Shown here piece after piece: positions 36,901-48,900 of a DNA stretch of 64,000 bases. The DNA is from Acanthaster planci (taxonomy: Eukaryota; Echinodermata; Asteroidea; Valvatida; Acanthasteridae), in the NCBI RefSeq assembly GCF_001949145.1, contig NW_019091371.1, forward strand, positions 1,158,567 to 1,222,566. The letters are read 5' to 3'. The position numbers and the translations under genes were made by a program. The notes beneath the pieces were generated by a model. The model worked only from the letters and a program-made list of their open reading frames with translations, was not told the DNA's origin and searched no databases. The stretch's first letter is position 1. Every line of letters begins with the position of its first letter.

Positions 36901-39900
36901 CCAGTATTAGATGTGCTAACTTGAAGATGAACTTCAGTTCTTGATATGGATGTATAAAGTGTGCACATTGAATAAGGATGAGTGCAATAGAGCATTCCAC
37001 CTGTCTCTACATCAAATTGATCAATCTAAAATCCTTTAAGAGTCTGACTGGTATACACACATTCAAAGTTTCAGTGCAATTGCCTTATAACCCCCACAGA
37101 TGAGTTGGAAGAGTCCACTTGCAAATCCCTACAGTCACTGCATATTTCCCTTGTTGGTGCAATACATATCTGCTGAGAGTTCACACAATAGGCTACCCAC
37201 CATGCACTGCAGCATGCCCGCCATTACACCTTCTCCTTTTCTTGAATGCTATAGCAGGAGTCTCCATTGAGTCTCCCTGTGGGGAGGAGGGAGGGATGCT
37301 CCACGGATACATGTAGGTACAGTTTTGTAATTTTTGGAATATAAGCCATGCGGTAGCACCATGCAAAGGAATATATCTCGCTTATGAGTATGTGTGGTTC
37401 TGAAAAGAACCGCGATATACTCAACGTTTCGAACTGCGTGCTCAGTCCGTCGTCAGGAGACTGAAGAGATGCTCAAGATGGGGCTGTATGTATAAGATGG
37501 CTGGATGCAGCGGGGTGTGACGAGGATGCTGGTGGTGGTCGCTCATGTGGGACAGGGTCCTGCAGGTCAGTAAGGCGTATCAGTGATCCATACAGTTGCT
37601 CCATCCTCCACAAGGGTACCCTGCCCTTCTCTGCCACCGCAGCGGGGCCACCAGATCCACCCTGTCATCACTGGAAAAAGAGATATTCAATTTGCAGACC
37701 TGCTCAAGACCACTATGTCCTCAGTGGACTTCAAGAAGATTAACCGTCTCACCGCATCATCCAGCAACTACGCCTTCAAGCAAGCTCGACACCGGCAAAT
37801 CAAGAAATTTCTCAAGATCAACGGCACCAACCACATCACACGCAGCATACCACTCCAGGCAATGGGATCCTCTACATCCCTACGCCCGCAGCTGTCCAAT
37901 CCCATGAGATGTTCGATCCCACCACACCTTCCATCCAAGGAGTCCTTCACCAAGCGCACGGTCGTCAACATGAGTAAACGCACCCTCTCCCCCCCGCAAG
38001 GAGAGAATTCTTGCCCTGGGCATGAACTTTGCACTAGACCCTTGTTCGCTACCTATGGAAGAGATTATCCAAGCCACCGAGCCCACTATCTTTCCCCTTG
38101 ACAAGCCTACTGCCGATAAGATCCACATCGAGATCAAACCAAGCCCAACATCTCCAGAGAAGATTGGTCAGCCATCAAGTCTCTACGCCAAGACAAGTCC
38201 ATCCACATCCTCCCGGCTAAAAAGGAATGCCACGGTCATCATGGACAGAGTTGAGTATGACCGCAAGGTCTCAGACATACTCGACTCTGACGACTACCAG
38301 GAGCTCTGCGAGACCCTACAGCGGCAATTGAGAGGAAGCTGCAGCAGAAATTCCTATGCCTCCAGTGTTCCAGGAACATCACGGAACCACTCTACCGGCA
38401 GCTGTGCCCATCCAACTCAAGGTGCCCCAAGTTCTTCGGTCAACCTAAAATTCACAAGGAGGACACTCCACTTCGCCCCATAGTAGCTTCAAGAGGAGGG
38501 CCCACCTACAACACCGCAAGACATCTAGCCAAGATTCTCCATCCCCTGGTTGGCAAGACCCAGCATCAAGAACTTGGACCAGTTTTTATCTATCACCCAA
38601 GACCTCAAGCTCCGGCCAGATGACATTATGGTCAGCTTCGATGTTGTCTCACTCTTTACCAACGTCCCAACCTCTGATGCCACCACCATAACAAGAGACC
38701 GACTCCAGGCAGACACCACCCTCAAGGATTGCACCGACCTTACCCCAAGCCAGCTCCATGACCTCCTTACCACCTGTTTCAACTCAACCAGCTTCCGATG
38801 GCGGGACAAATTCTTTGAACAGTTGGCTGGAACCTCCATGGGATCACCTATATCCCCAGTTCTAGCTGACATATTCATGGAAGAATTTGAGCAGACTGCC
38901 ATCACCACGGCAGACCATCCTCCCAAGATCTGGCTCCGGTATGTTGATGACACATTTGTCATTTGGCAACACGGACAAGACAACCTCCAGCACTCCTTGG
39001 ATCACATCAACGGGCTTCACAGTAGCATCACATTCACCATGGAACAAGAAAGAAATGGCAGCATTTCCTTTCTTGATGTTGAGGTGTCAAGAAGTAAAGA
39101 TGGCCGCCTCTCCTGCAAGGTGTACTGCAAACCCACCCACACCAACAGATACCAAAATTAAGTCGTCTGTCAACCGAGCCCTTGTTCACAGAGCTTAAAA
39201 CATCTGCAACAAGGCACACCTCACTGAAGAACTGCACCACATCTCCACGGCACTTCAACGCAATGGCTACAAGCTCGAGCAGATCAAGACTCAAGACCCA
39301 AGACCAAGATCCCCTCCTGGCCGAAGGGTCTCCCATATCCAAAACCACTTAGATAAGGCCCCTAGTTATGTTACCCTCCCCTACCTCGGTTGTACTTCCC
39401 ACCACATCCAGCGTATCCTGAACAAGCACGGCATCAAGGTGTTCCATACAGCTCCTCTCAAGATCCGCAGCATGCTGACATCCCACAAGGACTGACAAGA
39501 TCTGCACCACCGACCAGGGGTGTACAAGATCCCTTGCCAATGGAGCAAAGTGTATATTGGTGAGACTGGTAGGGACCTCCCCGCCAGACTCAAAGAACAT
39601 CAAGCCCATGGCAGGAAGGGAGACTCTGAGAAGTCGGCGACAGTCAAGCATTCCCACTCCAAAGACCACCGCATCCATTGGGATCAAGCCCACCTCATCA
39701 CTAGCATCGAGAACTGGTACCCAAGATGCATCAGAGAAGCCTTGGAGATCCTCAAGCATGACACTGTTCCCCAAGACATCGGTTTCTCCACCATTGACAT
39801 CTGGCAACCTCTGCTCACCTCCCAGTCCAGTGGGTCCTTTATACCGTAGGACGCCCCCACCCTGCCTATGGGTCTCCTATACCCTCGGCCCTCACCCAGC

Positions 39901-42900
39901 ACCTACCTATGCCCAACTGACACGCCTTACTGACCTGCGGGACCCTGTCCCTCATGAGCGCCCACCCCAGCATCCTCGTCACACCCCACTGCATCCAGCC
40001 ACCACATATATACAGCCCCATCTTCGGCATCACTTCAGTCTCCTGACGACGGACTGAGTCAGCAGTCTGAAATGTTGAGTATACTCCCAGTTCTTTTCAG
40101 AACCTTACATACTCACAAGAGAGATATATTCCTTCGCATGGTGCTACCACAAGCCTTTCCACCTGTTGCTGTCCTTCACCATGAATAACCTGAAATTCCA
40201 TCTTTTTTCCAGTGGCCAGCAAAACTTATGTGGTCAAGGACTTACAGTAAAATCTGGTCACTCAAAGTCAGTTAAGTCGAAAGATCATTTTATCTTGTAG
40301 GCCGACTATTTCTTGGCAAAAGAAAAGGCTTTTACTTTAAAAAAATACCCCTGTAACTGTCCACAATACTACATCCGCTTATCTCAAGATTTTTGTGACA
40401 CTGATTAAAAACACTGCCAAATGGCTTCAAAAATGAAAAATCTGAGGCAAAACCTTGGTTCAAGTCATCACACTGGAACTGCTTGTGTTGCATGCATGTT
40501 GCAGCATGGCACACGTGCTGCACACACCACCGTGATCGCGCAAACCTTGTTCTCAGGCTAGCCTGATTGCTACCACAGACCTATTCAGGACAATCCAATC
40601 ACTGACTCATTATAACAACCATGTGACCACAGGAAGTGTTGTCATCAGAAAACCCAAGTGAAAAAAAACGGAAATTCTTCGACATGTCACACTGAACACG
40701 ATCGACGAAAGATCTTCCACACGAAGGTACACTATTGAAGCGGTTGATTTTATGTCACAATAGAAAGAAATCTTTAGGTTAGAGCAATAAAAAAATGTTA
40801 GTAAAATGATTATTTGTCTCCAAAAAATACACCATGAGATTAAATAAAAGCGGGAAAATAATCACTGAAAATGTTGCCCCAGCAGAGCAAGTAAAAGTTT
40901 AAGATTACGTACACATTTCATGAGGTTTGTGACTCCATGACTCGGGGAAATCTATTAAAACTCGAAATCTGAACAACTCAAATTTTATATATTCTCCGAG
41001 ATTTGAGTTTTTGTAAATGGCAACTGACGAAAACATGACTGCACTCCCTGCACGTGATACACGTGGCCCAGCCGAGGCTTTTTGACTGATTTTATCCTTC
41101 AAAGTTCGCAAGCTGAGCACCATTGAAATTATCTTCCAGTAAAGATAAGTGGGATTTAAACATCCGGAATGAAGATATCAGGAGGAGTGAAGGCATCTGA
41201 TCGGTTCTTTGTGAGGAACAAACCTTGGTTCCCAGGGAATATGTCCGGGATCAATTGATAAAGGCTTGCATTTTGCTGTTGTCGCCATTTGGCAATTTGA
41301 CTGATAAGTAAAAATGTCGGTCTTAACGGTCCATTTGGGGAATGTGAAAGTTTCCCAAGTACCTGAGGGAGGTCCCATGAGGGGAGGAGCTTACAAATGG
41401 GAAGCTTTGCGATGAACATTCTGCGGAGGATAAGATCCAGGGCGTGGTTATTAAAGATTGCTGAACTGTCAGGAAATCCTCTATGAATGGCTGCAATGGC
41501 CAATCAGTAGTTCTTTATGGTGGCTACTGTGATGCCAGAGTTGAACAGGTAGACAAAAAAATTACCGACACCAGTCAAAGCAGAATCGACCGGATCTATA
41601 GTTTTCTGTCTACGTCATTTATGTCGAAGGCAGCTGTTGCAAACTTTTTGGGTGGATGGTTTATGACTGCATGCTGCAAATGAGGCAGCTTCTGCTAAAA
41701 GGGCCACTGTTCAGAAAGATCGTACGACAATACGCAGCACATCAGGTAAAGACTCTAGGGAGCTGGGTGACTGACGTTAGACTCTGGCTGAAACAGAACA
41801 TCCAGACGATGCAGAAAGACTAGCGAGCTGTGTTTTGAAAGATTGATCAAGCATGGGAACCGTGACTGTCAGGACCAGAACAGAGTGACGAGAAGAATTC
41901 TGCAATGCTCCCGTTCTATTTTTTAAGTACCCATGTGATCAGGGATATTACACGTATACAAAAACCCAGTCCAAGGAATCAACAAGGTATCAGTGTGCCA
42001 TGCAAAAGGTTCAGGAAATCTAGAGATAAAAAATATAGTTGGTTGTTGGCTCCTGATGCAACTGTGTGTGGGCAACTGATCATTAGGAAAATCCATTCAG
42101 TGACGCTGGACTGTATTAGAGGTTCATTCAATGGGCAAAACTTTTCCCCTGGAGGGCATTGACCATAGGGTTGTCCTTGCCTAGGACATGAATGGCTTTC
42201 AGGGTTACACCAGATTCCTGGCACCAACAGAGCATGTCCCATGCGAGGAAGCAGACTTGGGCTAACCGCGTACCTCACTTGTGGTTGATGTATGCCATCA
42301 CTGTAGTATTATCGCACAGTGCTGAATGTTGCTTTCATCTCCAGGACATTACGGTAATATGTAAACATTCTTGACCTTGGCCCCACTTCCTTGCCATTTG
42401 GTACAGGTACGGATAAAGTGTAGCACCCCCACCAAGACAGGATGCATCTATGGAAATGACTTTTGCTGATGGTGGTCTGGGAAAAATCCATCCACATGCT
42501 ATGTAGTGTGGATTCATCCACTACTGGAGATGATGGTCAGAGGAGGGAATCAACCAGAACACAATTAGAATGGCAATCCACATGCTATGTGGTGTGGATT
42601 CATTCACTACTGGAGATGGTGGTCAGTGGAGGGAATTGACCAGAACACAATTAGAGTGGCAATCCACATGCTATGTGGTGTGGATTCACTCACTACTGGA
42701 GATGGTGGTCAGAGGAGGGAATTGACCACAACACAATAGACAGAGTGACAGTTTGGTCAATAGTGCGCAAGGAGGTGAGCTGAAATGGACGTACGTGGAG
42801 TCGGCAGGGTGGTATGAGATCCAACATGCTTGCCATGAGTCCCAGTAGCTTTAGTGATGCTGTTGCTGGGGCTGATGTCTCCATGAGAAATAGTTGGATG

Positions 42901-45900
42901 CACTGTTAAATATTTAGCACCCAAGTTTCTGTTGTAAAGGCCATATCAGTTTTGAGGTAGAGTATGGCTCCCGGGAATGTGGGTGTCTGCGTGGGGATTA
43001 GGAGTGTCATGTTGACAAGGAACCCCTGTTGGGTGTTCATGGACGACAATTCTTGGAGGGCTTTGTTTGCATCCACTTTCGTGTGGCCGATGAGCCAATT
43101 GTCCAGCTTTTGGAAATCTATGAAGTTGTTCCAGTGAAGCATTGCTCCGACAGCTTTTACAGTTCTTGTGATAACCTGAAGGGGAAGTTGATAGACTGAC
43201 AGGGAGTGCTGTGAATTCGTATGTCACTCCTTTGTACTGGAATCATAGGAACTGGAAATGTTGTAGATGAATGGGCACATGCCGATATGCATTCCTCAGA
43301 TCAAGGGATGTGGTCCATGATGATATCTGGATTGAGTCACAGATCATATAGAGTGAGTCTATGTGAACATGTTTGGGGCGGGAGAATGCATTAGTGGTTC
43401 AAGGTTTAAGATGGCCACCACACTGCTGTGTCCGTTTTTGGTGTCAGTAAAAGAGGTTGACAGAAGACCAGACAATCTGGCTCCCAATGCAGCTATACGA
43501 ATTGCATTCCTGTCAAAGAGGGAGTGGATTTCTGCTTCCAAGACTACACATTTTGCCAGGTAGGTTGGGATTTCGGTTTGACATAAATGATGGTGTCCAA
43601 CAGAAGGGCGATTGTGAATTCCAGAAAGTAACCAAACTGAACTGTTTGGAGCACCCACTGGTTGGGGACAGTCTGGTACCAGGACCTCTGGAAAGATCGA
43701 AGGCGGCCGCCCACGGGTCCAGGAGTTGCATGGGGTCACCAAGGCTCTGGAAAGGCAGCGATGCAACCCCCTGCAAACCGGGAGGCCAGTGGCTTGCATC
43801 ACTGGCCACTTGGGAAAAAGGGTTAACTTTAGCATTGGTTAGAGGTACTGTACGTGTACAAAGTGTTAAAAAAAGCTGAAATTCGGGGTCAACATCTATA
43901 AACAAAAAAAGCTGTTATCAGCTAAAAAGCTGAATTCTCACATCCTGACAAAAGAGAACTCTACTCTTTATTAAATTGAAATAAACACAGGCAGATGGAT
44001 GCTGGTAAACATAAACCTGAGAAAAATGACACAGCAGATTTTATGATCTCTCACTATCCAACACCAAGAAAAAAGGAAAAGAAAATATGGCGGGCATGCC
44101 TATTGTGAGAACTCTTAGCAGACATATTGTGTCCTCTTGGGATATACCAGGTATGCATAGGTAGTAGCTCTATGGGTACGATGAGCACTGAGACTGAACC
44201 ATGGTGCATGGACATGTGCAAACTTGCTGGAACAAGATTTATAGTAAAGATTGCGGTAACACCATGTATTTATCTCTTCTTTGAGTATGTGTGGTTCTGA
44301 GAAGAACCGGGGATAAATACATGGTGTTACCGCAATCTTTACTATAAATCTAGTTTCTTTCACCATGAAAACCTTTAAGTCTTATTTGCTGGAACAAGTA
44401 ATGCATGTCAGAGGATGGGAAATGTTCAGGTCGTGTATGATAAAACGGATAAATTGCAGTTGACGGTTGTGATTAACCATTCAATTAAGCTTAGAGAATT
44501 AACATATATACTGTAGCTCACCCCAGAATGTAGCTCATGGCAGAATTTGCAAAGACTGGATGGGCGCTGCTCAGAAGGAACACCATCTGACATTTATCAC
44601 GTAGACTCCTCAGCCAAGCCTTCAAATGCTCACTGCACTGCTCCAAGTACTTGCTAGGCTCCTCTTCACAAGCAGACAAAATTGTAGCTTGTTTCTCTAA
44701 CAAAACAAATACACATGAAACAACCTCAAGACAGTGCAATTAATGTTGTTAAAACAAATGAAGGGTTCACAAAACTTAATGTAGCAGTCATTTTGTACAA
44801 CAATTTTTGCTTGCAAAAACAGGTGATAACCTCCCTCATAAATGTGAACCCATGATGGTACTGTGAATGTCCCAACTCCATAACATAAGAAATATTAATG
44901 TCACTGCAAACATCTAAAACTAGGAAAACTGTATGAAGTTTCCTTGTTTCCTTCGAGTTATGTCACAAAAGTTGATCTATTTTTCTGAATTTATACTTTA
45001 AACATTCTATCTTTCAATTTCACATTACAGAACTGCTTTGCTGTGAAATTAATCCCTATGGGCTGTGTCAAGAATATTTGTATCACGATGGCTGACCAAT
45101 CCTGTGAGGGAGTTTTCAGTATTTAGGGATGTGTTATGACCCCTAATGGTGCATTTACTGCTGCAGAGTTCTTATGATTATATTACAGGCTTTTTCACAG
45201 ATTCCTTTGCACCAGTACATGCGCTGGTACCGTGACATGTTTCAGTATTCTGCATAACTGTAACCAGGGCACACACACAGCTACTGGTCTAGATACATGT
45301 ACATGTACCTGCATAGAAATACATACATGTAGATAATATTGAGGCCAAGACTCAAGACTTCAGCTGGACCACCTCTGTCACAGCCATGCTAAACAACCTA
45401 AGGCTGCCACCCCAACAGCGCAGAAGACATTACATCAGCTTTATACTGAGGTTTCAAAAATCCTGTATCATAATGTTGATATGGACATTGGAGACTTCCT
45501 CAGTCTACAAGAACCCACATCATCACGCATCCTCTCTTCCTGGAAAAAAATTATGATATTCTTGCAACTGGGGTTTTCACAAGAATGTGGAACACATAAA
45601 TATGAAGCCAGCATTGAACTAAAGGCCATCCTGATGGCCATTACCTTGCGAATGTTTTTTTTACAGCCAGATTCACGAACTTAAAAATCTGGTTCACTGT
45701 GATTTTATTCTGTCACAGCATTTCACTGCCTAACCAAAAGTCCAGTTGCTATTGTAGAATTTAGTAAGGTTCAATGGTGTCGATAAAAATCAGTTTATGA
45801 TACGTCATGGATAGATACTCATTCTAATGATGATGTTGCATGAATTGGCTCAATTGATCAAATTGATCAATTGACTTGATCGTGTGTTATTACAAACATT

Positions 45901-48900
45901 CATTGCAAATGTTCATGTTGCACTCTAATCTATGTTGGCAACACACGATGCGGCATCTCCATGTGATACTACAGCATACACATACATCAAACACTTGCCA
46001 CGGCACTTCAACGCTGCCTCTTTTGATCAAAATTTGAAGCCGTATCGCACGAGACAGGACCGGATTATGGCTACCCTTGTCATGTGCCACCCCATACAAT
46101 CCCGTTTATTAACTAAACTGATACACCTGCAGTGCTGGGTGAACATGCATGCAACAGTCAACGTCACAATCCAATCTTCATTCTTTTTGCCCCAAGATGG
46201 CAAGAGAGTGAAACGACTTTCCACAGCAGATAACTTGTACATCAACAACATTAACACTTTCAAAACTGCGCTGCAAAGTCATCTGCAGTTCGAATGAGCA
46301 CTGTCTCCCCCCCAGCTCCATTCTGAGTGATGCTCAAGTTGACCTTTCCAAAGTACCTTCCATATCCAGTACATGTTTGTGCCAGTGTTGTAGTCAAGAC
46401 CATCACAAGACCCCAAAGACAATTACAAGGCCCCAAGAGACCATCATAAGACCACAAGAAACCATCACAAGACCCCAAGAAACCATCACAAGACCCCCAG
46501 AGACTATTACAAGACCTCAAGAGACCAACTTAAGACCCCAGGAGGCCATCGCAAGACCCCACAAGACCATCACAAGACCCCAACAGACCATTACAAGACC
46601 CCAAGAGACCAACTTAAGACCCCAGGAGGCCATCACAAGACCCCACAAGACCATCACAAGACCCCAAGAGACTATTACAAGACCCCAAGAGACCAACTTA
46701 ACTGGGGTCCTCCGGTAGTGTTCTGGCCACAAGACCATCACAAGACCCCAAAGACAATTACAAGACCCCAAGAAACCATCACAAGACCCCAAGAGACCAT
46801 CACAAGACCCCAGGAGGCCATCACAAGACCCCAAGAGACCATCACAAGACCATCATAAGACCCCAAGAGACCATCGATCACAGGACCCAACGAGACCATC
46901 ACAAGACCGCAAGAGACCATCACAAGACTAACACAGGACCCCCAGCTTTAAGCTATTCAAATGAACCCCAACAAAAGCTTTCCTTTGTTACTGTTCACCC
47001 TATTACTTGTGACTGGTCCATCTTGTGCATGGTCTTGTGATGGTCTCAACCACAACACTGGTTTATACATGAATATTTGCCAATAAGATCTCAGTTATAC
47101 TGAGGGAAAAGCATGTGCTTGGCCAGTTGGAACAAACATTTAGGAAAGACCAAGCACATATTTACACAAACATGTACATTTATAAATAAATATTGCATTG
47201 CATATTGCATATCACGCGCAACCCGGTTGCACTATGCTGCGACATGCCCTTGAACCGCTACTCCTAGCAAATTTCCAACTTTAATTTTCCCCCCAAATCT
47301 TTGAGTTGATCCTACTTTCAGTCACACATGACCCGTACATTTGACCCACAAAGACCCCCAACTCATACTGTACGTGTCCTGCCAAACCACACACCGAAAG
47401 CCTGTGTCCGTCACGGCACATTGAGGTCAATAACCTCTGCTCACCCACAGTTTTACCCCATAAGAATCGTGTGTAGATTTCCCAGCCATCCAGAGTATTG
47501 TACACGACCTGATGTACTAACAAAGGTTCACCCTTTCCTTTCCCTCTGTGACCAAGTTCCCCGTAGCTCACCCATGAGCAGCCTTTCACCCTTCTAGTCC
47601 CAAACTTCTCAGACTTTATCACTCTCCAGAAACTAAGTCAGCAAAGACCAAGTGTGCACAAAATCCCCATAGACTCATAGATGTATGAATAATTCATAAC
47701 CACCCCAATCCAGTGCTCCCATTGGCTATGACGCGGCTCTCAAGAGTCTATATAAAGCGACCAGCTCCAGCGGTCGGCATTGATCATTCCCGAGCAGGCA
47801 GCTTTGGAGTAACAACTCCTTGACCGTTCTTGAGTGTACAGCTCTGCCATGAATAACCTTTCTATCACTCTCAAATAAATAGCTCAGATTTGGACGAGCA
47901 GTACTTTGATTATTGCTCTGATGATAATACAGTAATATCCAGCCTTACTAGCAACAGAAGTTATTAATAGGAGACAATGTGAATAATTCTTCAGAATAAA
48001 ACAGTACTGTGTGTAAGTCAATCCAATGACTCTCACTCTTTATGATAACGGCTCCCTACCCTAAGGACGACCTTATAATAGGCACCGTTTACAGTAAAAA
48101 TGAACACCAGATTTTGTCTATGAAAATGTCAAACCTCTTAAAGGGGCGGTTCTGTTCAAAGCGGTTGGAAAAAATCTGTAATTGGATTTGGAACTTTTTT
48201 GTTTAAACATTCAAACATGTAAACGTAGTTTTTACATATATTGAAGAAGTTGCAGAAAAATTGTGTCCATGAAAAAAATGCATTGCTGGGTTACTGGCTG
48301 TTAATTATTATAATTATAATTTAATGTAATTATTATTCAAAACATTTAATAATTGCCTTTTCAAGAGATTCAATTCAAAAGAGACATTTATTTCCATACA
48401 TGTACCTTGCAGCAATAACAATTTGAATGTACATTGCAATGACAAGACATTGACAAGGACAAAGAACAGACAATGTATGGTAGCCATTTCCTTTAAACTA
48501 AAAGCGTACTTTGGATGGCCTTTGGTGAAATAATTCGACTACTAGTACATTCATATTAAAACACACACAAATAACCTTAAACAAGACGTGACAAGTATGC
48601 AAAGCTAATAAATACAAGTGAGGAAAACTGTATTTAAGGAGAAAACACTGAAGGAGATGGTTGGACAGACAAAACAGACAGACTGTCCAACCCACTTGCC
48701 AAATACAGCTCAAATAGACTGACCTAAGGTACAACAGCCAGGCAGCTAGCCTGACCAACGGACATACATGTACATGTATAAAGATATACACACATGTACA
48801 TGTATACTGTAAAGATAAACAATGGCAACAAACACTATACAGTACATGTGAATAATGGATAATTNNNNNNNNNNNNNNNNNNNNNNNNNNNNNNNNNNNN

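Larger units (their letters stand above)
37353..40148 (+). mobile_element. Penelope-like retroelement with inverted terminal repeats
   Basis: A 2.8-kb element on the strand opposite to NT5DC1. The left terminus (ggtagcaccatgc(a/g)aaggaatat...) is the reverse complement of the right one over about 115 bp, with the shared core gtatgtgtggttctgaaaag in one and its counterpart in the other. Inside, pieces of the single Penelope protein run left to right in different frames. They are an N-terminal part (from 37583), a reverse transcriptase (38550-39161) and a GIY-YIG endonuclease (39520-39849). Frame breaks make it defective. GC content is higher than the surrounding DNA. Confidence 0.9.

Noticed and set aside
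37768-39807. Minus-strand frames within the Penelope-like element
   Set aside because: They are shadows of the plus-strand RT and endonuclease frames, favoured by the higher GC content.
43363-43879. Plus-strand frames overlapping the DIRS-like element
   Set aside because: The opposite strand carries recognisable RT blocks; these are shadows.
46377-46718. A 113-codon plus-strand frame of TRPQETI repeats and the minus-strand WGLVMVS repeats
   Set aside because: They are translations of the minisatellite whose unit is a multiple of three; no start context, no splice support, and all frames of the array stay open for the same reason.
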